Shown one piece after another: positions 10,412 to 19,135 of a stretch of DNA of 64,000 nucleotides (positions are counted from its first letter, which is position 1; each line of letters begins with the position of its first letter). The notes below the pieces were generated by a model that made no database searches, was not told where the DNA came from, and saw nothing but the letters and a program-made list of their open reading frames with translations. Source of the DNA: Thraustochytrium sp. TN22. Lineage: Eukaryota; Sar; Bigyra; Thraustochytrida; Thraustochytriidae. Where the stretch lies: NCBI GenBank assembly GCA_013306675.1, contig JABLUY010000179.1:16380-80379 (forward strand), read 5' to 3'. A program made the translations under genes and the position numbers.

Positions 10412-13400
10412 TCAGTGCTTGCCGCTGCGGAGCGACTTGAGAGCGTTGATGGAAGAGCGGTTCTGCTGCTTCTCCTTGGCGCGCATGGAGGAGGTCCTGG
10501 CGGCCTGCTTCTCGAGGGCGATGGACTCCGGGTCGATATAGTCCCAGTTGTCAAAATAGCGCTCGAGCTTGGGGTCGAGCTTCTTGCCCTCGGTGAGAAC
10601 GGGGATGTCGAAGTTGGGCTCTTGCTTCTTGCGCTTGGCGAACTTGCGGGCCTCCTTCTTGGCTGTCTTCTTCCATTCCCGCACGAGGGCGTCGAAGTTG
10701 GGGAACTTTCGCTTCTCGTCCAGCGGCTTGGGGTCGGGGATGTAGACGGGCTTGTACTTTTTGTGGAGCACCTTGTCCCAGTCGCACTCGGTGGCGAGGG
10801 GGCCGCCGAGCGGGATGAAGAAGGGGTGGTCCTTGAGGCTGGCGAGGTCACGGCCCTGCTCGGCGGGGCCGACACCGAGGCGCGTGTATTGGTCGAGGTC
10901 AAGGAGACCGACGAGGAGCGCGCGGGTGTGCTCGTCGAGGTGGTTGGGGATGCGCAGCTTGCGGCGCAGCAGCTTGAGCTCCTGCTCGTCGGTCTCGATG
11001 TCGACGTAGCCGGAGTCTGTGATCTTGTCCTGCGCGGGCTCAAAGGGCAGGTGGCCGACGAGGCACTCGTAGGTGAGCACGCCGAGCATGAACCAGTCCA
11101 CGCCTTCGCCGTAGTGCTCGTGGCGGATCATCTCTGGCGGGCGGTAGAGGGGCGTGCCGCAGTCGGTGTTGTGCGAGCGGATGGTCTTGAGGCGGCGGTA
11201 GGTGCCCGGGTTGTTGGTCTCGTGCGTGGCGGTGGAGCCGTGGCGCGAGTGCATGGACGAGGTCGTGTGGCCGTCCGAGTCGGCCTCGCGGAACTTGTGG
11301 TGCGAGGACGTCTCGTCGTCGGGCGCAGGCGCCGAGGAGGCGCCGTCCTCAGAGGCGGCGGCGCTCTTGGTGCCGCCGCCGTTGGGCACGTCCGTGTCGG
11401 CGCCGTCGGCCTTGACGAGGTCGCCATCGACGCCGCCCGCAGTGCCGTTGAGGTCGCCCTTGGCTTCGAAGTTGTTGTCCTCGTCGATATCGTCCTCGTC
11501 CTCGTAGACGTCAGCCTCATCATCGGCGTCGTCGACGCCGAGGTCGATCTCCTCGGCCTGGAGGTCGGCCTCCTCTGCGGGACGAGTCGGGTGGCGCGGC
11601 TCGGGCGGGTGGCCCTCGGCCATTTCCGTGTACTTGTCCTGGTAGTAGAAGCCGGCCAGGCCCATGTCGGCCAGCATGATGTGGCCGTCGGCGCGCAGCA
11701 GGACGTTCTCGGGCTTGAGGTCGCGGTAGAGGATCTCGTGCTCGTGGAGCGCCTCGAGCGCGAGGACGATCTCGGCGACGTAGAGGCGCACCTGCGGCGG
11801 CTCGAGCTGCCAGCCGGGAACATCGTCCAGGAGGTTGCGCAGCGAGCCCTCCTCGGCGAGGTCGAGGCAGAGGAAGGCGTACTTGTCGTTCTGGAAGGCG
11901 TAGCGCAGCGAGACGATAAAGGGGAAGGAGCGGTTGGCCACGAGGACGTCGCGCTCAATCTCGACGTGCTGCATCTTGCCGCCCCAGGTCTCGACGAGCG
12001 TGTCCTTGGCCTGGACCTTCATGGCGAGGTGCACGCCGGTGGACCGCTTCTTGACGTGCACGACGTGGCCGAAGCCGCCCTTGCCAAGGATGTCGACGTA
12101 GTCGAAGTCGGCGACCTCGACGTGGTTGTAGCGCACGCGCTTGTTCTTCTTGTAGGTCTCCCAGTCGCTCTCGGTCTCCTTGAAGTGCGTGTAGAGCGGC
12201 TTCATCTCCTTGAAGACCTCGTGCTGCACCTCGATGAAAAGCAGGCGCGGCGGCACGTCGGCCTCGTCGGCCGCGCCCCAGGCGGCCGTGGAGTCCTGAC
12301 GGCGGCTGCTGCCGCCATTGGCCAGCGCCGCGGCGCTCGTGAGCGAGCTGGACGACTCTCGCTGCAGCAGGACGATGTCGTCGACGTCGTCCTTGCCGGC
12401 CAGGTTGTTGACGTCGGCGCTGTCACCCAGGGTCACCGGGGACCCGTCCACGGTCTTGATGGTGACGTCGATGCGCGGCGCCGACGACGACACGTGCGAC
12501 TGCAGCCTGTGCACCTGCGAGGTGGCCTCGAGCGCCGCCGGGCTCAGGTCCACGAAGGAGCTCATGCCGATGGACGAGGAGCGGTTGCGCCGCCGCGGCG
12601 GCGACTTGCTGTGTTCGCTGTCCGAGTCGTTCGTGGTCGTCTGCTCATACCGCTTGATGGCTTCGTACAGGCTCTGCTCCACCTTGGGCCGCACCTGTAC
12701 CATGAGCGAGAGGATGTGCGCGGGGAAGGCCCAGCACACGCGCGGCAGCATGAGCTTCTCGCACTCGTACACGTGCATGCGCATCTCCTCCGAGAGCTCA
12801 GGGTTTTGCGACGTCACGGGCAGCGAGGACCCGGGCGAGGTGCCGCCCTGGGTCAGCCGCAGGCCCTTGCCGACGCCCTGCGCGGCGCCAGCCGCCTTGG
12901 CCTTGGCGCCGTCGTCGCCGCCCTCCTCCTCCTCCTCCTCCTCCTCCTTGTCGTCCGTGCTGCCGCTCCCGGCCGCGTTGCCGCGGCTGTTGCTGGCCTC
13001 AATGTCGGCGCCGACCAGGTCCTCGAGACCCTCCTCCCCGTCCAGGTCGTCCTCGTCCACGGCCTTGGCGGACTCAATGTACGTGGCCCGGTACTCGTCC
13101 GCCGCCTGCTTGGCGTTGTGCGAAATGAGGAAGTAGTGCCGGTAGATGTTCTTGCCGCTCAGGAAGCGCTCCTCCGGGTCTGTCTTGAGGTGGTTGTACT
13201 GGTGCAGCAGCAGCCAGAACCGCACCAGGTCCATGTTCTCCGGGAAGTAGTGATCCACGTGCGCCATGAAGTGCGACCGCCCCAGCGGCTCGTCCAGGAT
13301 CGTGCGCAGCTCCACGTACTCATTGTCCTGGAAGTAGTCGAACTGCGAGCCTTCGCCGCTGAAGTAGTCCTCGTCGTCTGGGTCCTTGACGAAGTGGTCC

Positions 13401-13546
13401 AGCGCGCGTTGCGGCTCCTTGCGCCACTTGTCCTCGTCGCTGTTCTCCCCCGAATCCGACGAGTTGAAGGTCGCTGGCCCGCCCTCGCTGCCGAACGTGC
13501 GGCTGAGCGTCACGCCGGCCGGGGCCTTGCTGCACGCACAGCCCAT
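10412..13546 (-). CDS. GRK-type AGC protein kinase with split RGS-like domain
   Basis: The 1044-aa protein starts MGCACSKA, which predicts myristoylation at Gly2 and palmitoylation at Cys3/Cys5, so it is probably membrane-bound. Residues about 85-165 (HFMAHVDHYFPENMDLVRFW...YNHLK) look like the start of an RGS-homology domain. A long acidic insert follows, and a second helical part lies near 255-310. The kinase core begins near 475: GKGGFGHV, AMKVQAKD (Lys near 510), YRDLKPENVLL (near 608) and ADMGLAG (DMG for DFG, near 627). About 150 acidic/Ser-rich residues are inserted in the activation loop before CGTPLYRPPEM (near 797). The C-terminal tail KPVYIPDPKPLDEKRKFPNF is AGC-like. RGS plus AGC kinase is the GRK layout. 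The ATG is at 13546, and the gene diverges from the histidine kinase across 203 bp. Confidence 0.88.
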   Translation of the reverse strand: MGCACSKAPAGVTLSRTFGSEGGPATFNSSDSGENSDEDKWRKEPQRALDHFVKDPDDEDYFSGEGSQFDYFQDNEYVELRTILDEPLGRSHFMAHVDHYFPENMDLVRFWLLLHQYNHLKTDPEERFLSGKNIYRHYFLISHNAKQAADEYRATYIESAKAVDEDDLDGEEGLEDLVGADIEASNSRGNAAGSGSTDDKEEEEEEEEGGDDGAKAKAAGAAQGVGKGLRLTQGGTSPGSSLPVTSQNPELSEEMRMHVYECEKLMLPRVCWAFPAHILSLMVQVRPKVEQSLYEAIKRYEQTTTNDSDSEHSKSPPRRRNRSSSIGMSSFVDLSPAALEATSQVHRLQSHVSSSAPRIDVTIKTVDGSPVTLGDSADVNNLAGKDDVDDIVLLQRESSSSLTSAAALANGGSSRRQDSTAAWGAADEADVPPRLLFIEVQHEVFKEMKPLYTHFKETESDWETYKKNKRVRYNHVEVADFDYVDILGKGGFGHVVHVKKRSTGVHLAMKVQAKDTLVETWGGKMQHVEIERDVLVANRSFPFIVSLRYAFQNDKYAFLCLDLAEEGSLRNLLDDVPGWQLEPPQVRLYVAEIVLALEALHEHEILYRDLKPENVLLRADGHIMLADMGLAGFYYQDKYTEMAEGHPPEPRHPTRPAEEADLQAEEIDLGVDDADDEADVYEDEDDIDEDNNFEAKGDLNGTAGGVDGDLVKADGADTDVPNGGGTKSAAASEDGASSAPAPDDETSSHHKFREADSDGHTTSSMHSRHGSTATHETNNPGTYRRLKTIRSHNTDCGTPLYRPPEMIRHEHYGEGVDWFMLGVLTYECLVGHLPFEPAQDKITDSGYVDIETDEQELKLLRRKLRIPNHLDEHTRALLVGLLDLDQYTRLGVGPAEQGRDLASLKDHPFFIPLGGPLATECDWDKVLHKKYKPVYIPDPKPLDEKRKFPNFDALVREWKKTAKKEARKFAKRKKQEPNFDIPVLTEGKKLDPKLERYFDNWDYIDPESIALEKQAARTSSMRAKEKQQNRSSINALKSLRSGKH

Positions 13547-13749
13547 CCTCGCCCTGGCTCCCTCGCGCCTGCACCCACTCCCTCACGCACGCAACGCACG
13601 CACACGCTTTCTCGCGCACACAAGCAGGCCCGCCCGCCCGCCCGCGCGCGCGCGCGCGCGAAGGCGCCTGGCGGCGCTCGCTGCGCCCGCCCGCGGCGCC
13701 ACGCACAGGCGCCGCGCGAGGCGAGGCAAGGCGAGGCGAGGCAGGGAGC
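13547..13749. promoter_or_regulatory. Short divergent promoter region (kinase / histidine kinase)
   Basis: Only 203 bp separate the two ATGs, so both promoters must lie here or inside the genes. It contains a pyrimidine/GCGC-rich centre (13620-13665) and, directly before the plus-strand ATG, a GGCGAGGCAAGGCGAGGCGA block (13720-13744). No TATA-like sequence is seen. Confidence 0.55.
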
Positions 13750-16077
13750 ATGGACTTCCACCATGGCATGCCGGTGCTGGAGGACGAGGACGAGGCCGAC
13801 CTTGAACGGCCCGCCACGGCGCTCTCCAAGCGCCGACTCGCCGCGGACCTGTGCCGCGCGCTCTTCTCGGACGTAGAGGGCACCGGACTGGCGGTCTGCG
13901 TGCCGCTCGTGCGCAGTCCGGTGCGCCAGGACGCCACCAAGCGCGGTCCCGAGCCGGTCGAGGAGGCCGACCCATCCGGGGGCCGCCCAGATGACGAGGT
14001 GCCGTCTTTGTCGCAGCAGGAGCAGCAAGGACGGCGACCAGGCGCTCAGAATGAAGAGGCGCGCGGCGACCCGCTGCTCAGCAAGTCCGCGTCGTCGCGG
14101 CCCAAGCCGCTGGACGACGTGCAGGCGCTTCGGACCGCGCGCGCGCTGGGGCGCGCCGTGGTCGTCTTCGCCAACGGCGTCTTCCAGGAGCGCTTCGGCG
14201 CCACCGACTGCCTCGACCTCGACCAGCTCTGTGCCGATGAGCCGGACGTCGCCATCCGCGCCAAGACGCTCGACGGCGACCGCTACCTGGTGGTCGAGGC
14301 CGAGAGCGTGCGCATCGCCACGCACCGCGCCAACATCGAGGTCGCGCAGAAACAGCTGCAGTTCGTCGCGCAAGCCAGCCACGAGATCCGCACGCCGCTT
14401 GCTGGCCTGCTCGGCATGATCGAGTGCCTCGACGCCGACGAGGCCGCCGCCCCCCACGACGGCCCGGCTTCGCCATCTTCGTGTGACTCGCGCCCCTCGC
14501 CATCCTCACCCTCGTCGTCCCCGACTGCCACGGCCCTCGGCAAGCGTCGCCTGGCGCGCAACAAGGACCTTGGCACGGCCGCGCCCATCCCTGCCACCAC
14601 CTCGGATATCCTGCGTCAATGCGCCAACACGCTTCACGCCGTCGTCAGCGACGTGCTCGACCTCACCGCCTGCTCCTCCAACCAGGTGCTCCTGCGCCCC
14701 AGTCCGGTCCACCTGCACAACGCCTGCCTGCGCCGCGTCGCCGACCTCTTCAGCCGCGTCGCGCAGCGCCAGGAGTGCCAGATTGTCTGCGAACCCGCGC
14801 CGGCCGGCTTCCCGGACCCCATCCTGGTCGACGAGCACCGCCTCAACCAGGTCGTGTCCAACCTTGTCGGCAACGCCGTCAAGCACACGCCTTCGGGCCG
14901 CATCACTATCCGCGCCAAGCTCCTGGGCGCTGGCGCTCCGGAGACCGACGCCGCACTGCGCACCGCCAGCTCGCTTGCGCCCGCCGCGATCCCGGCCTCG
15001 CCGACCGACGCTGGCGCACCCGCCCTCGCCGCCCTCGCCGCCACCTCGAGCGACGACGACGTCGACCCGGAGCCTGTGCTGCGCTTCCTCATCGAGATCG
15101 AGGACACCGGCGCTGGCATCAGTGAGGCCGACCAGCAGCGCATCTTTGAGCCCTTTTACCAGGCCAAGGACACACCGCGCGCCACCATGAAACCGCTGCC
15201 GCGCCGCACCAGCCGCGAGGCCAAGGATCAGGCTCTCAGCGCCGCCGCCAGCGCCTCGGGCGACAGCTCCTCCGGCTCCGAGTCGGCCGGCTCCTCCGAG
15301 TGCGATGCCACCGACACCGCCTCCCACATCGATGACCAGCACGACGCGCGCCTTGCATCGCCCCTCTCCTCCTCAGGCCTAGGCCTCGCCATCTCGCGCG
15401 ACCTCGCGCGCCTCATGGGCGGCGACATCACCGTTGTCAGCCAGCTCGGCAAGGGCTCGCTCTTTCGCTTCGAATTTATCGCCGCACCCGCGCCTGCGCC
15501 CGCACCCGCGCCCGCGCCCGCGCCCGTGCCCAATCCGGCCGACGCCGGCGGCCTCGCCCGCAATCAGCGGGACCACCTCGCGCAGGACCTCCACAACGGA
15601 GCCCGCCATGTCGACGCCGCCTCCTCCTCCTCCGACCTCGACGCCGACCCTGCCTGTGACACGGCGGCGGCCGCCCAGGCGGCGGCCGTGCGCCGCGGCC
15701 TCAAGGTCCTCGTGGTCGACGACAATCTCGTCAACTGCCAGGTTTGTGCGCGCCTCTTGCGGCGCCTTGGCGTCGTCTGCGACGTCGCGCACGACGGCCT
15801 CGAGGCTGTTGACCTTTTCGAGCAGGCGCAGTACGACCTCATCTTCATGGACTGCCACATGCCCAACATGGACGGCTTCGAGGCTACGCGATGTATCCTC
15901 GAGCGCGCCGACGCCGGGGGCATCGCGCCGCCCGCCGTCGTCGCCATCACAGCCAGTGTCATGGCACAGGACCAGGCCAAGTGCTTCAGCGTCGGCATGC
16001 GCGATCTCTTGCCGAAGCCCTTTACCATGGCTTCGCTCGAGCGCATCCTCACGCGGCTCGGCGACGGTGCTCTCTGA
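13750..16077 (+). CDS. Hybrid sensor histidine kinase with C-terminal receiver domain
   Basis: The 775-aa protein has an N-terminal part of about 190 aa that may hold a degenerate PAS-like sensor (AVVVFANGVFQERFGA). The HisKA helix has the phospho-acceptor His211 in QASHEIRTPLAGLLGMIE. A Ser/Pro-rich insert separates the two dimerisation helices. The ATPase domain shows NLVGNAVKH (N box, near 373), EDTGAGIS (G1, near 450), IFEPFYQ (F box) and GLGLAISRDLARLMGG (G2, near 545). About 60 residues are inserted in the ATP lid. An Ala-Pro repeat linker (15484-15530) leads to the receiver domain, with VVDDN, the phospho-acceptor Asp701 in FMDCHMPNMDG, and Lys in LLPKPF. No membrane helix is visible, so it is probably cytosolic. 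The ligand is unknown. A separate His-phosphotransfer protein would be expected elsewhere. Confidence 0.92.
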   Translation: MDFHHGMPVLEDEDEADLERPATALSKRRLAADLCRALFSDVEGTGLAVCVPLVRSPVRQDATKRGPEPVEEADPSGGRPDDEVPSLSQQEQQGRRPGAQNEEARGDPLLSKSASSRPKPLDDVQALRTARALGRAVVVFANGVFQERFGATDCLDLDQLCADEPDVAIRAKTLDGDRYLVVEAESVRIATHRANIEVAQKQLQFVAQASHEIRTPLAGLLGMIECLDADEAAAPHDGPASPSSCDSRPSPSSPSSSPTATALGKRRLARNKDLGTAAPIPATTSDILRQCANTLHAVVSDVLDLTACSSNQVLLRPSPVHLHNACLRRVADLFSRVAQRQECQIVCEPAPAGFPDPILVDEHRLNQVVSNLVGNAVKHTPSGRITIRAKLLGAGAPETDAALRTASSLAPAAIPASPTDAGAPALAALAATSSDDDVDPEPVLRFLIEIEDTGAGISEADQQRIFEPFYQAKDTPRATMKPLPRRTSREAKDQALSAAASASGDSSSGSESAGSSECDATDTASHIDDQHDARLASPLSSSGLGLAISRDLARLMGGDITVVSQLGKGSLFRFEFIAAPAPAPAPAPAPAPVPNPADAGGLARNQRDHLAQDLHNGARHVDAASSSSDLDADPACDTAAAAQAAAVRRGLKVLVVDDNLVNCQVCARLLRRLGVVCDVAHDGLEAVDLFEQAQYDLIFMDCHMPNMDGFEATRCILERADAGGIAPPAVVAITASVMAQDQAKCFSVGMRDLLPKPFTMASLERILTRLGDGAL

Positions 16078-16812
16078 GCGCCCTCTTTTTTGCATGCTAG
16101 CCGAAGCCTCCTCCTTTCGGGGGGGTGGCGGCGGCGCTTTCGCCTGTCTCCATCATGGCCTTTGTGCCCGGATGGAATTCTTCTGTGCTCTCGACGCTGC
16201 ACTCGACGCAGTGGCAGTCTCATCGTCTGCCTCTTTCCTAGTGCAGTGCTGCTTGGCAGGCTGCCTGCCTACCTGCCTGCGTGCCTGCGCGCCCGTCTGC
16301 ACTTAGCCAGCCAGGCAGCCCCTCTGCGTCTGCATTTTTGGCTCCGCCTCGTTTTCTTCACGGAGAAGAATAACAGAGGCCGAGTAAACCCATCACATCA
16401 CATCACATCACAACCAAAGCCCCCCTGCAATTTTGGCCCAGCGTCGGTCTCTCAACTCTCTCACCAACCCTCCCATTTTTGCTATCTACCCTTCTACTTT
16501 GTAGTTGGAGCTCTCGCCGCCGTTTCCGGACAGCCTGCGCGAGTTCCTCTCGACCATGAAGTGAATTCTCCGTCCATAACTTCGACCTGTTACGCTCCAA
16601 GACTTGTTCTGCACCCCCGGCGACAATGACTTTCCCAAGCGCTCCTGTACCGTTCGTGTGCAGTAGGCCTAGGCCTAAACTGTCGCCGTTGCTGGACATG
16701 AACACCGTGACAGGCTACACACAAGCGCCGATGGGCTGCCGATGCGTGCTCACACACAGGCTGTCCGATGATGACGCTCGCCATGCTCGTTTCCCCATCC
16801 CGCTAAATCCGA
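16078..16812. other. Intergenic region with TAGGCCTAGGCCTA motif
   Basis: No gene is recognised. It holds CTGCCTGCCTACCTGCCTGC-like repeats (16259-16290), a CATCACATCACATCACATCA repeat (16391-16412) and the double palindrome TAGGCCTAGGCCTA at 16664-16677, about 135 bp before the next ATG. Confidence 0.5.
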
Positions 16813-18762
16813 ATGGGCGCGGCCATGACGGTGGCGCCACGGCGGGGGCGCGCCACGGCGCCCGTGGCGCCGGCCACGGTCATCGTGGAAAGCGGGTCGG
16901 CCACGCAGCCGCGCGGCATCCGGACGCCGCCCCGCGTGGCGTCGCCCAGGGCGGCGAGGCTAATGCCATGTACCTGGCCCCGCGCGGCGCTCGCGCTGCT
17001 GGCCGCGGGGCTCGTGCTGGGCCTGACCTTCATGTCGGAGGACTCGCGCGCCGCGCTCAGTGACACCAAGACAGACCTGCTCGCCAGCCTGCACGCCACC
17101 TTTGGTGGCACCGGCGCAAGCCTCGTGGCCAGCGACGCCGCCACGGCGCCGCCCACGGCGCCCTACCTCCAGGAAACGCGGCCACAAGAATACGCACCAG
17201 GCTGGGCTCCCGCTGCTTCAGCGACTCGGGCCAGCTACGAAGTGCAACGGGCCGCCTGCTACTTCAAGGACGTGCTCGGCAAGGTCGAAGACCGACAGGC
17301 CACGCACGCGATCTGTTTCGAGGCCTGCGCCAACCACAACCGCGCCATTGAAGCGGCCCGGCGCAGTAGCCGTAGCTCCGCCCCAGGAGGGCGGGCTTGC
17401 GCTGGCTGGACCGTACTCAAGAGGGCAGCCTGCGATCGCAGCGACCCAACATCCTGCGAGGGCGACAACCGCGGCTCGAGCGCATGCCTCCTGCTCAGCG
17501 ACTTCCGCTCCGACGGATCCTACCTGCACGAAGACTGTGCTTCTGGCCGGCTCGTGTTGCCTGGCGCTGCCGACGAGCCCGCGGCCTCCACGGCCGCGCC
17601 GGTTGCGAATGCGCCTGGAACGCCGCCGAAGGATGCCCCGGAGAATGCGACGGACAAGGTGGACGACAGCGAGTACCAGGGGTCTGACGAAGACGGCGCG
17701 GAGGACCAAACCGCGCTACCCACGAGTGCGCTGCCCGTCGTAGCCTGCCCGGCGCGCACCGCCGTGCTCAACGGGGCGCATCGCCCGCTGCGCATCTTCG
17801 TCGCCTGCCTGCAATCCAGCGGCTGCACGCTATTGTCCTACTTGCTGGCGCAGGGTAGCGCCACAGTCTCCGTGCTTGACGTTCCCGTGCATGAGCCGTT
17901 CCCGGATGCGAGCTTCTTCGACTTTGCCGAGGCCGCCTACCCCAGCGTGCAGACCATCGTGCTCAAGCAGTCCATGCGAGGCACGCAAGCCGCAGACCCT
18001 GCACTCTGGCTCGAGACGGTGCGCGCCCGATTCAAGCCCGACGTCGCGCTGCTCCTGGTCCGCCACCCGCTCGACATGCTGCTGCACCTTGCCAACCACA
18101 TTAGCCCGAGCGCTGCCGCGGCCATGCCCACCGACGCGGATCTCGCCAAGTGCGAGTCTCCCGCCACGAAAGCAGCGGCGGGGCCGCCCACGGAAGCGGA
18201 TGGCCTCACGTGCGGCACGCCCGAGGCCAAGCTGCAAGCCATTAACCAGGTTTTTCGCGACCGCGCTGACCTTGGCATCACAGGAGTTGTGCGCTACGAG
18301 GACATGTGCGAGGACCGCGCCACGCTGGCGGAGACGCTGGCGAGCTTTGGCGTTTGCATTGCCCAGCAGGATCTACGCCAGCCCAAGCGCCCCATCGTGG
18401 ACGTGATGCGGGCCTCGCTCAAGTACTTTACGGGCCCTGTAGCGGCCGACAACGCCGACGCCGCCGCCGCCGCCACCGCCGCCGCCGACGACCTGCAGCC
18501 CTCGGAGGACCAAGGGCCAAGCAGGCGCCAGCGTCTCAATTGGGGCCCAGGCAGCCTGCGCAACACCTTTCACGCTGCTAACGGGACGTTGGAAGCCGAA
18601 GCGCGCGCCTTTCGCATCTGCGAACAGGAAATGTCCACCAATGTGCGCGTCAAGTTACTCGCGTATTCTGTTGCGCCTTACTCCTCTGCGACCATGTCGG
18701 AGCTCGAGCAGGTTGTTGAGCGCATGGCGCCGGACCTCGTGGAGGCATACCGGGAGTTCTGA
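16813..18762 (+). CDS. Type II membrane sulfotransferase-like protein with PAN-like Cys domain
   Basis: The 649-aa protein has a short basic N-terminus and a single signal-anchor helix near residues 55-75 (RAALALLAAGLVLGLTFM), as in Golgi type II enzymes. A Cys-rich region follows (about 145-245; spaced Cys in ACYFKDV, ICFEACANH, CAGWTVLKRAAC, CLLLSDF), resembling a PAN/Apple module. The C-terminal half matches a sulfotransferase fold. LRIFVACLQSSGCTLLSYLL (about 328) sits where the PAPS 5'-phosphosulfate loop is expected. LLLVRHPLDMLL (about 414) resembles the 3'-phosphate site, and VVRYEDM (about 493) resembles the usual RYEDL. The loop lacks the usual Lys or Arg before SG, so activity is uncertain. 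Acceptor unknown. The start is the ATG at 16813, with another in frame at 16825. Confidence 0.65.
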   Translation: MGAAMTVAPRRGRATAPVAPATVIVESGSATQPRGIRTPPRVASPRAARLMPCTWPRAALALLAAGLVLGLTFMSEDSRAALSDTKTDLLASLHATFGGTGASLVASDAATAPPTAPYLQETRPQEYAPGWAPAASATRASYEVQRAACYFKDVLGKVEDRQATHAICFEACANHNRAIEAARRSSRSSAPGGRACAGWTVLKRAACDRSDPTSCEGDNRGSSACLLLSDFRSDGSYLHEDCASGRLVLPGAADEPAASTAAPVANAPGTPPKDAPENATDKVDDSEYQGSDEDGAEDQTALPTSALPVVACPARTAVLNGAHRPLRIFVACLQSSGCTLLSYLLAQGSATVSVLDVPVHEPFPDASFFDFAEAAYPSVQTIVLKQSMRGTQAADPALWLETVRARFKPDVALLLVRHPLDMLLHLANHISPSAAAAMPTDADLAKCESPATKAAAGPPTEADGLTCGTPEAKLQAINQVFRDRADLGITGVVRYEDMCEDRATLAETLASFGVCIAQQDLRQPKRPIVDVMRASLKYFTGPVAADNADAAAAATAAADDLQPSEDQGPSRRQRLNWGPGSLRNTFHAANGTLEAEARAFRICEQEMSTNVRVKLLAYSVAPYSSATMSELEQVVERMAPDLVEAYREF

Positions 18763-19135
18763 AAGTACGCCTTCACGAGGTACTTCTGACAGGGAATTGA
18801 TGACCATGTTTGTGCAAGTAAAAGCTGGTTTGCTCCAAGCTAACTAAGAAAAGCTAACTTTAGTGAGCATACCGCGCCGTGGCCTGACAACGTGAGCGCT
18901 TGCTCATGCGCACGTTGGTGTTTGCCGTTGTGGGCCTGGATGTGCCAGCCACGGGTGTCCACTGTCAAAGTTGCCCATCCGGCCTGGGGCCAGCTTGTCA
19001 ACATTCGTTCTACTGTAGCATGCATTTTTGTGGGGGAGGGAGGTTTGTGTAAATGAAGCAAGGTTGCCGCCCTCACCCCCTCATTGTCCGGCAGCACTTG
19101 CAGCGCTCGAGCAATTTCCGGGGCAAGGCGTCCAA
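18763..19135. other. Convergent intergenic region
   Basis: About 370 bp between two stops. No gene or clear repeat is seen, and GC is lower than in the flanking genes. Confidence 0.5.

Noticed and set aside
10289-13876. A 1195-residue plus-strand open frame opposite the kinase gene
   Set aside because: It is antisense to a gene with clear kinase motifs, consists of Val/Leu/Gly/Arg-rich text typical of reversed GC-rich codons, and starts without an ATG.
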